Shown: piece by piece, positions 18,601-31,701 of the stretch
How the letters are laid out: each line of letters starts with the position of its first letter
Numbering within the stretch: the stretch's first letter is position 1
Assembly (NCBI RefSeq): GCF_018919385.1
Contig: NZ_JAHLMF010000023.1
Coordinates: 1 to 42,659, forward strand
From: Geomonas diazotrophica
GTDB lineage: Bacteria; Desulfobacterota; Desulfuromonadia; Geobacterales; Geobacteraceae
DNA length: 42,659 nucleotides
Direction of reading: 5' to 3'
The notes under the pieces: model-generated
Database searches by the model: none
Seen by the model: the letters and a program-made list of their open reading frames with translations, nothing else
Told to the model about the DNA's origin: nothing
Translations under genes and position numbers: made by a program

Positions 18601-19323
18601 ATGAAATTTACGCCGATTAAACCCAAAAAGGTGTCGACGCAGATCGCGGAGCAGATCCGCAGCTCGATTTTGGCGGGCGAATTCAACCCGGGCGAAAAGC
18701 TCCCTCCAGAGCGCGAGTTGGCCGAGCTGTTCGGCGTTTCCCGCCCCTCGGTGCGCGAAGCGCTCAACATCCTCACCTCGTCCGGACTCGTTGAGACCTA
18801 CCAGGGGGGAGGGACGCTGGTCCGCTCCCTGGTCGAGAACTCGGCCGCCATGCCGCTCACCGAGTTGATCCGCATCGACGGCGACCGGGCCCTCGACGTC
18901 ATCGAGGTCCGCAAGGGGATGGAGTCCTGGACCGCGTGGTACGCGGCCACCCGCGCGCTACCCGAGGATATCCGGCGTATCGAGGCGGTGATCGAGGGGA
19001 TGAGGAAGAACCTCGAGGATTTGAAGCACTCCGAGGACTTCGACGCCCACTTCCACATGCTGGTGGCCCGCGCCACCCACAACGTGGTCTGGTCGCACAT
19101 GATGCAGAGCATCTTCGAGGCGATGCAGGAGTTCCAGCGCGATGTCTGGCGCGCGGTCTATCTCACCGAGGAGGACCAGCAGCTGCTCTTCAACCACCAC
19201 CTGAAGGTCTACGAGATGATCCGCGACCGCAACCCCGACGGCGCCCGCGACGCCATGCTGGAGCACCTGGACTTCGCGCAGAAGCGCTGCTCCGCCTACG
19301 TTTCCATGCGCGGCTCCGAGTAG
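18601..19323 (+). CDS. FadR-family (GntR, FCD domain) regulator of the lactate/glycolate locus
   Basis: A 240-residue regulator with an N-terminal winged HTH (about residues 8-75, with LPPERELAELFGVSRPSVREALN) and a C-terminal FCD ligand-binding domain (about 95-225) with the metal-binding histidines expected of LldR-type proteins (for example in HFHMLVARATHN and FNHHLKV). LldR and GlcC belong to this family and respond to lactate or glycolate. It is the last gene of the rightward set, and a LldR-like operator lies upstream of lldP, so it most likely controls lutC-lutB and lldP-glcF. No ribosome binding site is visible at the ATG and no other early start is available; leaderless translation would explain this. 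Confidence 0.88.
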   Translation: MKFTPIKPKKVSTQIAEQIRSSILAGEFNPGEKLPPERELAELFGVSRPSVREALNILTSSGLVETYQGGGTLVRSLVENSAAMPLTELIRIDGDRALDVIEVRKGMESWTAWYAATRALPEDIRRIEAVIEGMRKNLEDLKHSEDFDAHFHMLVARATHNVVWSHMMQSIFEAMQEFQRDVWRAVYLTEEDQQLLFNHHLKVYEMIRDRNPDGARDAMLEHLDFAQKRCSAYVSMRGSE

Positions 19324-19344
19324 AATAGGCAGCCAAAGCCACCC

Positions 19345-19377
19345 AAAGGCCCGGTAGATCACTCTGCCGGGCCTTTT
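19345..19377 (+). terminator. Intrinsic terminator after the FadR-type gene
   Basis: AAAGGCCCGG and CCGGGCCTTT form a perfect 10-bp stem with a 12-base loop, followed by TTCTG. It lies 22 bp after the stop and closes the lactate operon. Confidence 0.75.
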
Positions 19378-19460
19378 CTGCCTCCGGGGGACGCCTCGCC
19401 CGGCCTGCGTCGCGGACTGGTTCCCTCCCGTCCTGCCGCGGAAGGGGGGGAGCTTTTTGG

Positions 19461-19489
19461 TTGAAGCAAAATTTGTTTTTCGGTATAGT
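19461..19489 (+). promoter_or_regulatory. Sigma70-type promoter of aspS
   Basis: TTGAAG (19461-19466), a 17-bp spacer and TATAGT (19484-19489), with a start expected near 19496 and a leader of about 37 nt holding AAGGAGGG. Confidence 0.6.
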
Positions 19490-19532
19490 TACGCGATTTA
19501 TTTCCCTGCAGATAAAACCAAGGAGGGTTTAC

Positions 19533-21317
<1,785 letters not shown>

Positions 21318-21329
21318 GGCGTCACCTCA

Positions 21330-22019
21330 TTGAGGCTTTTCGCCCGTTTCATAATCCTGCTGCTCACTCTCTCAGCGGCGGCCTGCGCAACGCAGCCGCC
21401 GCGTTTTCGCGATGAAGCCGCCGCCAAGCTGGACCAGCTGAAACTCGAAGGCGGGGAGCGGCTGCGCCCGGCCGAGTACGCGAGCGTGCTGCAGGCGTTC
21501 CTCAAGGGGGACGCCTACCTCATGGAGAGCGAGCAGGAGGAAGCAGACCGCTACTTCCAGATGACGATTCTGAAGGGGGATCTCCTGGCGCAGGAGGTGG
21601 CCGCCGAAAAGGCCCGCCGGTTCGCCGAGGCGGCGCGCCTGGCCGAGGAGCGCAGACGGGCCGAGCTGGCGCGGCTGGCCCGCCTGGAGGAGGAGCGCCT
21701 GGCCAAGGCGCTGGCCGCCGAGAAGGCGCAGCGCGAAGCCGCCGAGGCGGAGCGGCGCAAGGTCCGGCCGGTTGTGAAGGAGCCCGTCCAGGTCGCTTCA
21801 TGGACCGTACGCAGGGGCGAGTCCCTGCCGCTGATCGCCTCGCGTCCCGAGGTCTACGGGGATCGCAACCTCTGGCCCCTGATCTACCGCGCCAACCGGG
21901 ACCAGATCCGCGACCCCAAGCACATCTGGCCGGGCCAGGTGCTGCGCGTTCCCAGGAACGTCGGGCGCGACGACTTCGCCGAGGCCCGGCGCTACGCCCA
22001 GGAACACCCTCTGCACTGA
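21330..22019 (+). CDS. LysM-domain putative lipoprotein with coiled coil
   Basis: A 229-residue exported protein. A hydrophobic leader (MRLFARFIILLLTLSAAAC) ends in a plausible but weak lipobox, with Cys19 as the lipidation site. The middle (about 85-150) is a long Ala/Glu/Arg-rich coiled coil. The C-terminal LysM domain (about 155-205, with SWTVRRGESLPLIAS, NLWPLIYRANRDQI and IWPGQVLRVP) binds peptidoglycan. The start is a TTG 12 bp after the aspS stop; AAGG lies upstream but spacing is loose, so the exact start is uncertain. It is probably cotranscribed with aspS. It resembles small envelope-anchoring proteins; no catalytic domain is present. Confidence 0.85.
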   Translation: MRLFARFIILLLTLSAAACATQPPRFRDEAAAKLDQLKLEGGERLRPAEYASVLQAFLKGDAYLMESEQEEADRYFQMTILKGDLLAQEVAAEKARRFAEAARLAEERRRAELARLARLEEERLAKALAAEKAQREAAEAERRKVRPVVKEPVQVASWTVRRGESLPLIASRPEVYGDRNLWPLIYRANRDQIRDPKHIWPGQVLRVPRNVGRDDFAEARRYAQEHPLH

Positions 22020-22106
22020 GCCGCGCCATTTCGTTAGACAGTATTTTTGAACGCTATTTTGTCGAAACTGCGCCGTCTCCTTCTTTCAGCGGGAAGGAGA
22101 GGGCGG

Positions 22107-22129
22107 GGCGCCTTTCGGCAAAAGGCGCC
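22107..22129 (+). terminator. Candidate terminator hairpin after the LysM gene
   Basis: GGCGCCTTT and AAAGGCGCC form a perfect 9-bp stem around CGGCA. No T-run follows, so intrinsic termination is doubtful. Confidence 0.35.
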
Positions 22130-22301
22130 GCCGTCTTCGCCGCGGTGGCATCCCCCTTTTCCTTTTTACCAATGGTTTTACGCCACTGCGCGTTTTAGCT
22201 CGCTTTTTCCCCGTCCCGTCCCCGCGCCTCCCCCGGCGGACCCCCTTTCTGCACCGCCGCGCGCCCTTTTAAATCCTCTCCAACTTCAACCAGATTTTCC
22301 C

Positions 22302-22328
22302 TTGACAGTGAAAAACGTTTTGTATACT
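22302..22328 (+). promoter_or_regulatory. Promoter of the icd-mdh operon
   Basis: A perfect TTGACA (22302-22307) is followed by TATACT (22323-22328) after 15 bp, or TACTGT after 17 bp. Either -10 lies inside the palindromic operator, so binding of the cognate protein should block initiation. Confidence 0.5.
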
Positions 22329-22338
22329 GTATACAAAA
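22318..22338. promoter_or_regulatory. Perfect 21-bp palindromic operator at the icd promoter
   Basis: Arms TTTTGTATAC and GTATACAAAA surround a single T, giving complete dyad symmetry over the -10 region. The GTATAC-N-GTATAC core resembles operators of GntR/FCD-type and related repressors. The protein that binds it is not evident in this window; a Geobacter TCA-cycle repressor such as HgtR is a testable candidate. Confidence 0.7.
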
Positions 22339-22364
22339 TTTGAAATCCAAGAATATCCTGCTAA

Positions 22365-24770
<2,406 letters not shown>

Positions 24771-24820
24771 GAAGCGTAAACAGTAGTTTTCCGTGTACGA
24801 CAGACATCACATTTAATTAA

Positions 24821-25789
<969 letters not shown>

Positions 25790-25813
25790 GAGGCAGCTTA
25801 CGTGGTACTACCA

Positions 25814-25849
25814 GGGGGTAGGGAGGTTTCCCCTCTCTACCCCCTTTTT
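25814..25849 (+). terminator. Intrinsic terminator after mdh
   Basis: GGGGGTAG pairs with CTACCCCC, with additional GAG/CTC pairing inside, followed directly by TTTTT. It lies 24 bp after the stop. Confidence 0.85.
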
Positions 25850-25884
25850 ACGAAAGCATGCAGTTTGGGCCAAAATCCGAGCAC

Positions 25885-25914
25885 TTGCATTTTGTAAACA
25901 CTATGTGTTATATA
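25885..25914 (+). promoter_or_regulatory. Promoter of korDABC
   Basis: TTGCAT (25885-25890) with a 17- or 18-bp spacer leads to TTATAT/TATATA (25908-25914). The start is expected near 25921, giving a leader of about 45 nt. Confidence 0.55.
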
Positions 25915-25964
25915 CCCACAATTTGCACAGCCTGCGAAGGCAATTTGTCAAAGGAGCTACGTTG

Positions 25965-26156
25965 ATGGAGAAAACACCGGCGAACATCGAGATCATCGAG
26001 AAGTACTGCAAGGGGTGCCACATCTGTGTGGAATTCTGCCCCACCAAGGTCTTGGAAATGAAGGGTTTTGTGGCAAGCGTCAAGAACCTTGAGGCATGCA
26101 TCAAGTGCATGCAGTGCGAGCTTAGATGCCCTGACTTTGCAATCAAAGTATCGTAA
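25965..26156 (+). CDS. korD: 2-oxoglutarate:ferredoxin oxidoreductase ferredoxin-like subunit KorD
   Basis: A 63-residue 2[4Fe-4S] ferredoxin subunit. The cysteine sets are C15-C18-C21-C25 and C45-C48-C51-C55, each ending in CP, the bacterial ferredoxin pattern. The ATG at 25965 is chosen because AAGGAG lies 8 bases upstream; the reading frame is open further back but has no better signal. It is first in the four-gene kor operon and supplies electron transfer from the catalytic KorAB core to free ferredoxin. Confidence 0.95.
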   Translation: MEKTPANIEIIEKYCKGCHICVEFCPTKVLEMKGFVASVKNLEACIKCMQCELRCPDFAIKVS

Positions 26157-26177
26157 ACAATTTTAGGAGGTAAGAAA

Positions 26178-27311
26178 GTGGCTAAAAAAGTTGCATTCCT
26201 TCAGGGGAACGAAGCTGCCGCACAGGGGGCACTCTACGCCGGGTGCACGTTCTTCGGCGGTTATCCGATTACACCTTCCACCGAGGTGGCAGAGGTTATG
26301 TCTGTCGAGCTTCCGAAGATCGGCGGCAAATTCATCCAGATGGAAGACGAGATCGGTGCCATGGCTTCCGTCATCGGCGCTTCCTTGACCGGCGCTAAAG
26401 TACTGACCGCGACCTCGGGCCCGGGCCTCTCCCTCAAGCAGGAGCTGATCGGCTACGCCTGCATCGCCGAAACCCCGTGCGTCATCGTTAACGTCATGAG
26501 GGGCGGCCCCTCCACCGGTATGCCCACCGGTCCTTCCCAGTCCGACGTCATGTGCGCCAAATGGGGTACCCACGGTGACCACCCGGCCATCTGCCTGACC
26601 CCGGCCTCCGTGCAGGAGCTCTTCGAAGAAACCGTACGCGCCTTCAACCTGGCCGAGAAATACCGCACCCCGGTTATGGTCATGCCGGACGAGATCGTAG
26701 CCCACATGCGTGAGCGCATCGTGTTCCCCGATCCGGGCGAGCTGGAAGTCATCAACAGGACCGCTCCGAGCGTCCCGCCGGCAGAGTACAAGCCGTACGA
26801 CACCAGCTTCGGCGACGTGCCGCCGCTGGCAGCTTTCGGCAGCGGCTACCGCTTCCACGTGACCGGCCTCAACAAGGGGCAGGACGGCTTCCCGACCACC
26901 AAGGCCGCCTGGGTTCAGGCCGAGGAAGAGCGCCAGGTGCGCAAGGTCGACGCCAACATCGACGACATCGTCCAGTTTGAAGAGTACGAACTTGCCGACG
27001 CCGAAGTCGCCATCGTTGCCTACGGCTCTACCTCCCGCTCCGCCCGTTTCGCAGTGAACGAGGCCAGGAAGCAGGGGATCAAGGCCGGCCTGTTCAGGAT
27101 CAAGACCTTCTGGCCGTTCCCGGAGAAGCAGATCGCCGCTCTCGCCGGCAAGGTGAAGGCGTTCATCACTCCGGAGATGAACCTCGGCATGTGCACCGGT
27201 GAAGTGAAGCGCTGCGCAGAAGGCAAAGCAGCGGTCCACGGCATCTTCCGCGTTGACGGCGAGCCGATCAACCCGGGGCAGATCCTCGAAAAGATCAAGG
27301 AGGTTAAGTAA
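26178..27311 (+). CDS. korA: 2-oxoglutarate:ferredoxin oxidoreductase subunit alpha KorA
   Basis: A 377-residue alpha subunit. The start is GTG with AGGAGG just upstream. Motifs: GGYPITPSTEVAE near residue 28, EDEIGAMASVIGASLTGAK, TATSGPGLSLKQE and GGPSTGMPTGPSQSD, all hallmarks of the pyruvate/2-oxoglutarate ferredoxin oxidoreductase alpha fold. With KorB, KorC and KorD it oxidatively decarboxylates 2-oxoglutarate to succinyl-CoA, reducing ferredoxin, and can run in the reductive direction. It lies 21 bp downstream of korD. The korB ribosome binding site lies inside its last codons. Confidence 0.96.
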   Translation: MAKKVAFLQGNEAAAQGALYAGCTFFGGYPITPSTEVAEVMSVELPKIGGKFIQMEDEIGAMASVIGASLTGAKVLTATSGPGLSLKQELIGYACIAETPCVIVNVMRGGPSTGMPTGPSQSDVMCAKWGTHGDHPAICLTPASVQELFEETVRAFNLAEKYRTPVMVMPDEIVAHMRERIVFPDPGELEVINRTAPSVPPAEYKPYDTSFGDVPPLAAFGSGYRFHVTGLNKGQDGFPTTKAAWVQAEEERQVRKVDANIDDIVQFEEYELADAEVAIVAYGSTSRSARFAVNEARKQGIKAGLFRIKTFWPFPEKQIAALAGKVKAFITPEMNLGMCTGEVKRCAEGKAAVHGIFRVDGEPINPGQILEKIKEVK

Positions 27312-27312
27312 C

Positions 27313-28125
27313 ATGTCTTTTGATTACGATAAGTACATCCGTCCCGGCAAGCTGCCGCACATCTGGTGCCCGGGCTGCGGTCACGGCATTGTCATGAAGG
27401 GCCTGATCCGCGCGATCGACACCCTTGGTCTTCAGAAGGACAACACCGCCATCGTTTCCGGCATCGGCTGCGCATCGCGTCTCCCGGGCTACATGGATTT
27501 TTGCACCCTGCACACCGCGCATGGCCGCGCCGCCGCTTTCGCAACCGGCGTCAAGATGGCCAAGCCGGAGATGAACGTCATCCTGGTGGGCGGCGACGGC
27601 GACGGTACCGCGATCGGCGGCAACCACTTCATCCACGCCTGCCGTCGTAACATCGACATGACCTACATCATCATGAACAACAACATCTACGGCATGACCG
27701 GCGGCCAGTTCTCCCCCTGCACCCCGACTGGCGCCAAGGCGTCCACCACCGTGTACGGCAACCCGGACCCGGCGTTCGACGTCGCCAAGCTCGCCATCGG
27801 CGCAGGCGCCACCTTCGTCGCTCGCGGCACCGCGTACCACGCGACCCAGATCGACAAGCTGATCGCGGAAGCCATCCAGCACAAGGGCTTCTCCGTCGTC
27901 GAGATCCTGGACGACTGCCCGACCACCTACGGTCGCCGCAACAAGTTCAAGTCGGTCATCGAGATGATGAACCGCCTGAAGGACATCGCCGTTCCGGTCA
28001 AGGCCGCCGAGAAGATGACTGCCGAGCAGCTCGAAGGCAAGATCCTCACCGGCGTTCTGTACAAGGAAGAGCGTCCGAACTACACCGACGAATACGCGAA
28101 GGTCATTGAGCGCGCCAAGAAATAA
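27313..28125 (+). CDS. korB: 2-oxoglutarate:ferredoxin oxidoreductase subunit beta KorB (TPP-binding)
   Basis: A 270-residue TPP-binding beta subunit. The N-terminal IWCPGCGHGI motif gives cysteines for the internal [4Fe-4S] cluster, and the TPP/Mg motif is GGDGDGTAIGGNHF through IMNNNIYGMTGGQ. The ATG at 27313, one base after the korA TAA, has AAGGAGG about 10 bases upstream within korA; the open frame extends upstream but has no signal there. The KorB assignment over pyruvate or branched-chain paralogues rests on the four-gene korDABC arrangement next to icd and mdh. Confidence 0.96.
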   Translation: MSFDYDKYIRPGKLPHIWCPGCGHGIVMKGLIRAIDTLGLQKDNTAIVSGIGCASRLPGYMDFCTLHTAHGRAAAFATGVKMAKPEMNVILVGGDGDGTAIGGNHFIHACRRNIDMTYIIMNNNIYGMTGGQFSPCTPTGAKASTTVYGNPDPAFDVAKLAIGAGATFVARGTAYHATQIDKLIAEAIQHKGFSVVEILDDCPTTYGRRNKFKSVIEMMNRLKDIAVPVKAAEKMTAEQLEGKILTGVLYKEERPNYTDEYAKVIERAKK

Positions 28126-28144
28126 CAAAGGAGGAGAACCTCAG

Positions 28145-28693
28145 ATGTCTCAGAGATATGAAATCAGATTTTCCGGGGCTGGTGGGCAGGGTCTCATCCT
28201 CGCCGGCGTAATCATGGCAGAAGCCGCTTCCATCTACGACGGCAAGCAGGCAGTTCAGTCCCAGAGCTACGGCCCCGAGGCAAGGGGTGGTGCATCCAAG
28301 TCGGAGGTCATCGTTTCCGACACCATGATCGACTACCCGAAAGCCACCGTGGTCGACGCGCTGCTCGCACTGACCCAGGAAGCGGCCGACAAGTACTCCC
28401 ACGACCTGAAGGAAGGGGGCGTTCTGCTGATCGACTCCGACCTGGTGAAGAACATCCCCAAAGGGAACTTCAACACCGTTGCATTCCCGATCATCAACAC
28501 CGCCAAGAACGAAGTCGGCCGTGAGATCGTGGCCAACATCGTGGCGCTGGGCGCCATGGTGGCACTGACCGGTGTGGTCACCAAGGAAGGCGCCGAGAAG
28601 GCAGTTCTGGCCCGCGTGCCGGAGGCTTTCATGGAGCTGAACAAGAAGGCGTTCCAGATGGGCTACGAGAAGGCCATGGCAGCACGCGCCTAA
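28145..28693 (+). CDS. korC: 2-oxoglutarate:ferredoxin oxidoreductase subunit gamma KorC
   Basis: A 182-residue gamma subunit with the typical FSGAGGQGLILAG start motif and SQSYGPEARGGASKSEVIVS, which defines this family. The ATG at 28145 is preferred over an in-frame ATG at 28106 (inside korB) because AGGAGG lies about 9 bases before it. It ends the operon and is followed 25 bp later by a strong terminator. Confidence 0.96.
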   Translation: MSQRYEIRFSGAGGQGLILAGVIMAEAASIYDGKQAVQSQSYGPEARGGASKSEVIVSDTMIDYPKATVVDALLALTQEAADKYSHDLKEGGVLLIDSDLVKNIPKGNFNTVAFPIINTAKNEVGREIVANIVALGAMVALTGVVTKEGAEKAVLARVPEAFMELNKKAFQMGYEKAMAARA

Positions 28694-28718
28694 TCGTCCT
28701 GACTTCCAGTCACACAGG

Positions 28719-28750
28719 AAAGGCCCGGCCTCACAGCCGGGCCTTTTTTT
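28719..28750 (+). terminator. Strong intrinsic terminator of the kor operon
   Basis: AAAGGCCCGGC and GCCGGGCCTTT form a perfect 11-bp stem with a 6-base loop, followed by a run of T. Confidence 0.93.
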
Positions 28751-28774
28751 ATTCAAAAAACAAACACCAAATGC

Positions 28775-28883
28775 CTTAACGCAAAGTCGCAAAGCTAAGA
28801 TAGAAGCCTGATACTCTTTGGTCTGCGTCTATTTTTACCGTCCAACTCTTAGGGCCTTTGCTGGGTGGCGACTTTGGGTTAAG
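28775..28883. repeat. Spaced inverted repeat (CTTAACGCAAAGTCGC family)
   Basis: CTTAACGCAAAGTCGC (28775-28790) and GCGACTTTGGGTTAAG (28868-28883) are inverted copies with one mismatch, 77 bp apart. Similar AAAGTCGCAAAG-rich intergenic repeats occur widely in bacteria. It fills most of the gap between korC and the HD-GYP gene, where the latter's promoter must also lie. Confidence 0.6.
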
Positions 28884-28963
28884 TTTATTAAGCCGTTGAA
28901 GTTTCCTTGCCATCAGCTATAAACATGAGACTACTCATAACCGCGGCCAAAAAGGAAGAATGC

Positions 28964-30187
28964 ATGCCCCAGGAACTGTGTCACCTTGCCCTCAGACAGA
29001 CTCTGGATCTCATCGGACTGACCGACGAGGCGCTGAAGGACCTGACCCGCCGCAAGTTCAACAGTGACGAACTGCATCACGAAGTGCTCGGGAAACTGCT
29101 TGGCGGCAACGGCCGTCGCGGCCCCCACGGCATACTTATAGCCAACGAAGGACCGGGGGCGGTCTGCTGCAACGGCCGCGTCTTCCACTTGCAGCACGGC
29201 GAACTGCTGGAGCGCTCCGACCAGATCACCATCGAACCCGGCTCCACCTACGCGAGCAGCCTGCTCATGGTCGAAGGGGGGAGCGAGGCGGTGGCGCTCA
29301 ACTGGTCCGACAGCTGCGCCAGCATCGAGGAGTTCCAGACCTTCTTCCACCCCCAGGTGGTGGCGGCCATGGGAGAGCCCATCCTCAATTTTGTGAGCTG
29401 CCGCATCAGTGGCGATGTCCGCGGCGTGATCGAAGCTTTCAACTACGCGGGGCATGTGACGGAGTACGACGCCGACGTGCTCAGAAGCGCCGCCGTGATG
29501 ATCGGTTCGCTGCTCACCGTCTCCAACGGCATGCGCGAGACCGAACATGCCTTCCACTACACCATCCACGCGCTGGCACGGGCCTGTGAGGCCGCCGAGC
29601 CGGATACCGGGCGCCACATCGTGCGGGTCAACCGCTATGCCGGGGCGCTCGCGGCCAACATGGGGTTCAATACCGAGTTCGTGGACGACATCTCCTTGTC
29701 TGCGCAGATGCACGACGTGGGGAAGATCCGCATCCCGACCGAGATCCTGCTGAAAGAGGGGAGGCTGACCCCGAGAGAAATGAAGCTGGTGCGCCAGCAT
29801 CCTGCATACGGCTCCGAGATCATAGGGGACTCCCCCAGGCTTAGGATCGCCAGGGAAATCGCCATCTCGCACCACGAGAACTGGGACGGCACCGGCTATC
29901 CCAAGCGGCTCAAGGGAGAGAGGATCCCGATCTCCGGGCGCATCGTGAAGGTGGCCGACGTCTACGATGCGCTGCGCTCCCGGCGCAGCTACAAGGGTGC
30001 CATGAGCCACCAGGAAACCCTGGACGTGTTCAGAAACGGTGACGACCGGATCAACCCCGCCGCCCATTTCGATCCCGCCGTCCTGGCTGCCTTCTTCAGG
30101 ATCGAGCACATGTTCGAGATGATCTACGACAGCTCCGTGCTCAAGCTGGGCCTCGACCGCGCCGTTGACCCGGCGAAAATAAAATAA
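28964..30187 (+). CDS. HD-GYP domain protein, probable cyclic-di-GMP phosphodiesterase
   Basis: A 407-residue protein with a GAF-like N-terminal region (about 35-190) and a C-terminal HD-GYP domain (about 200-385). The metal-binding and signature residues are intact: H250-D251, G253-K254, H279, H303-H304-E305, D308, and G311-Y312-P313 in HHENWDGTGYP. This predicts hydrolysis of cyclic di-GMP or a related dinucleotide in the cytosol, controlled by whatever the N-terminal domain senses. No receiver domain or membrane segment is seen. The ATG at 28964 is preferred over in-frame ATGs at 28907 and 28925 because AAGGAAG lies 7 bases upstream. It appears to be monocistronic. Confidence 0.9.
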   Translation: MPQELCHLALRQTLDLIGLTDEALKDLTRRKFNSDELHHEVLGKLLGGNGRRGPHGILIANEGPGAVCCNGRVFHLQHGELLERSDQITIEPGSTYASSLLMVEGGSEAVALNWSDSCASIEEFQTFFHPQVVAAMGEPILNFVSCRISGDVRGVIEAFNYAGHVTEYDADVLRSAAVMIGSLLTVSNGMRETEHAFHYTIHALARACEAAEPDTGRHIVRVNRYAGALAANMGFNTEFVDDISLSAQMHDVGKIRIPTEILLKEGRLTPREMKLVRQHPAYGSEIIGDSPRLRIAREIAISHHENWDGTGYPKRLKGERIPISGRIVKVADVYDALRSRRSYKGAMSHQETLDVFRNGDDRINPAAHFDPAVLAAFFRIEHMFEMIYDSSVLKLGLDRAVDPAKIK

Positions 30188-30305
30188 GGATTTGCGGCAA
30201 GGAGCCGCGAGGGGGGGCAGCGAGAGTGTAGCGTTCCGCAACCTTCTCTTGGTGGGGAGATGCCTGGAATGAGGAGGCTTGGAGGGGGAGGGTGAGGGGA
30301 AGGTT

Positions 30306-31511
30306 TTACGCTCCGGTGCCTCTGAGCAAACGCTCCACCCGGTGCTGCATGATGATCTGCTGCAGCTTCTCGGGCGGTACCTCCTTGTTGTTCAGCAGGT
30401 CTGGGTCTATTCCCAGCTGCGCCGCGTTCAACTTCGCCACTTCCAGCGCGTCCTCCCATCCCGGCATGGATGCATGAAAGTCCGCCGCCACCTGCAACGG
30501 CAGGAAATCCTGGATCCCTCCTTTGATGGCATCGAGCGCCAGCCTGATCTTGGTTGAATACCGCAGTTCCACCCACCGGTTGGCGTTGTTGTGCAGCCTG
30601 TTGGTTGCCTGCAGCGCGCGTTGCAGCGCGACCGGCAGACGCAGCCTCTTGCAAAAGGCTGGGACCTGCTCCGCCCCCAAAGCGTCGTGCCCGTGGTGCT
30701 TGGGATGGAGATCCTGCGGCGTGTAGAGCTTCCCCAGGTCGTGGAAGAGGGCGCAGAAACGGCCGGTCGGGTCCGGCGTAAGTTGCGCCATCCGTTCCAG
30801 TACCTGCAGGGAATGCGTGAACAGGTCCCCCTCCGGGTGGTGCTGCGGCGGGCCGGCAGGAATATCCGCCATCCGGAAGATCTCGGGGAGGAAGTTGGCG
30901 CCGATGCCGAACTCCAGCATGCGGCGGAAGAAGCGGGCGGGATCGTCCTTCCCAATCGCCTTCAGCATCTCCTGGGAAAACCGCTCCACCGGAATCCGCT
31001 GCAGGTCCTTTGTCCAGTCCCGGCTTTTCAAAATCGTTTCAGCCTCAGCATCGAGCCGCCACCCCTCGCACTCGAAGCGGAAGGCACGCAGGATGCGCAG
31101 GGGGTCATCGGTGAGGCTGGTGGGACTGCAGCAATGCAGAACGCGCCGTTCAAGGTCAGGCTTCCCGCCCAGGGGATCGTTGAGCCGGCCGTCCAGGGAC
31201 ATCGCCATGGCGTTCACGGTGAAGTCGCGGCGGGAGAGGTCGTCGGGGAGGGCGTTCAGCGAGGGGAGCCAGGTCACCTCGATTTTGCCGAAGGGTTCTT
31301 TGAAACGGAAGTAGATGTTGGGGGTGCTTTTAGACTCCACCAAGCGGAAGCCCAAGGCGGTGAGTTCGGCGACCGGGACCGCGGCGGCAAGGTCCACGTC
31401 CTGGCACTCGACCCCGAGCAAGACGTCCCGCACCATCCCACCGACCAGGCAGATCGAAGAGTGCAGGCGTTCAGGGAAAAACCTTTTCAGTTGCGAGATC
31501 ATCTGGTCCAA
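30306..31511 (-). CDS. cca: tRNA nucleotidyltransferase (CCA-adding/poly(A) polymerase family) with HD domain
   Basis: A 401-residue class II nucleotidyltransferase. The head domain has LVGGMVRDVLLG, the catalytic DVDLA carboxylates, RRDFTVNAMAMSLDG, and the neck motif DDPLRILRAFRFECEG. A C-terminal HD domain (FCALFHDLGKL, about residue 255) suggests additional phosphohydrolase activity. It adds or repairs the CCA end of tRNA; bacteria of this group may divide this between CC- and A-adding enzymes, so the exact specificity is open. The start is uncertain: TTG at 31511 with GAGG 5 bases upstream, or ATG at 31502. Transcribed leftward, 118 bp of non-coding DNA separates its stop from the HD-GYP gene. 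Confidence 0.9.
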   Translation of the reverse strand: MDQMISQLKRFFPERLHSSICLVGGMVRDVLLGVECQDVDLAAAVPVAELTALGFRLVESKSTPNIYFRFKEPFGKIEVTWLPSLNALPDDLSRRDFTVNAMAMSLDGRLNDPLGGKPDLERRVLHCCSPTSLTDDPLRILRAFRFECEGWRLDAEAETILKSRDWTKDLQRIPVERFSQEMLKAIGKDDPARFFRRMLEFGIGANFLPEIFRMADIPAGPPQHHPEGDLFTHSLQVLERMAQLTPDPTGRFCALFHDLGKLYTPQDLHPKHHGHDALGAEQVPAFCKRLRLPVALQRALQATNRLHNNANRWVELRYSTKIRLALDAIKGGIQDFLPLQVAADFHASMPGWEDALEVAKLNAAQLGIDPDLLNNKEVPPEKLQQIIMQHRVERLLRGTGA

Positions 31512-31530
31512 GAAAGCCTCGGTTCCCTCC

Positions 31531-31640
31531 CTCTCCCTCCGGGAGAGGGGCGGGGTGAGGGCGTTGCCGCGAAGGAGGGACTTGGCAGCGCCAGCGCCCT
31601 CACCCGGCCTTCGGCCACCCTCTCCCAGGGGGAGAGGGGA
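31531..31640. repeat. Composite dispersed repeat, both halves
   Basis: The left half CTCCCTCCGGGAGAGGGGCG continues into GGGTGAGGG; after about 36 bp the right half begins CCCTCACCCGGCCTTCGGCC and ends TCTCCCAGGGGGAGAGGGG. The halves are largely inverted with respect to each other, as in paired REP elements. The same two-part layout recurs at 36035-36148, and a right half alone at 1264-1333. It lies between the cca start and the rlmD stop. Confidence 0.75.
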
Positions 31641-31701
31641 TGATGGCAGTTTCGTTTGCGCCTTTGCTGCATTGCGTGAGCGTGAGGCTTTGTCTCCGCC
31701 T

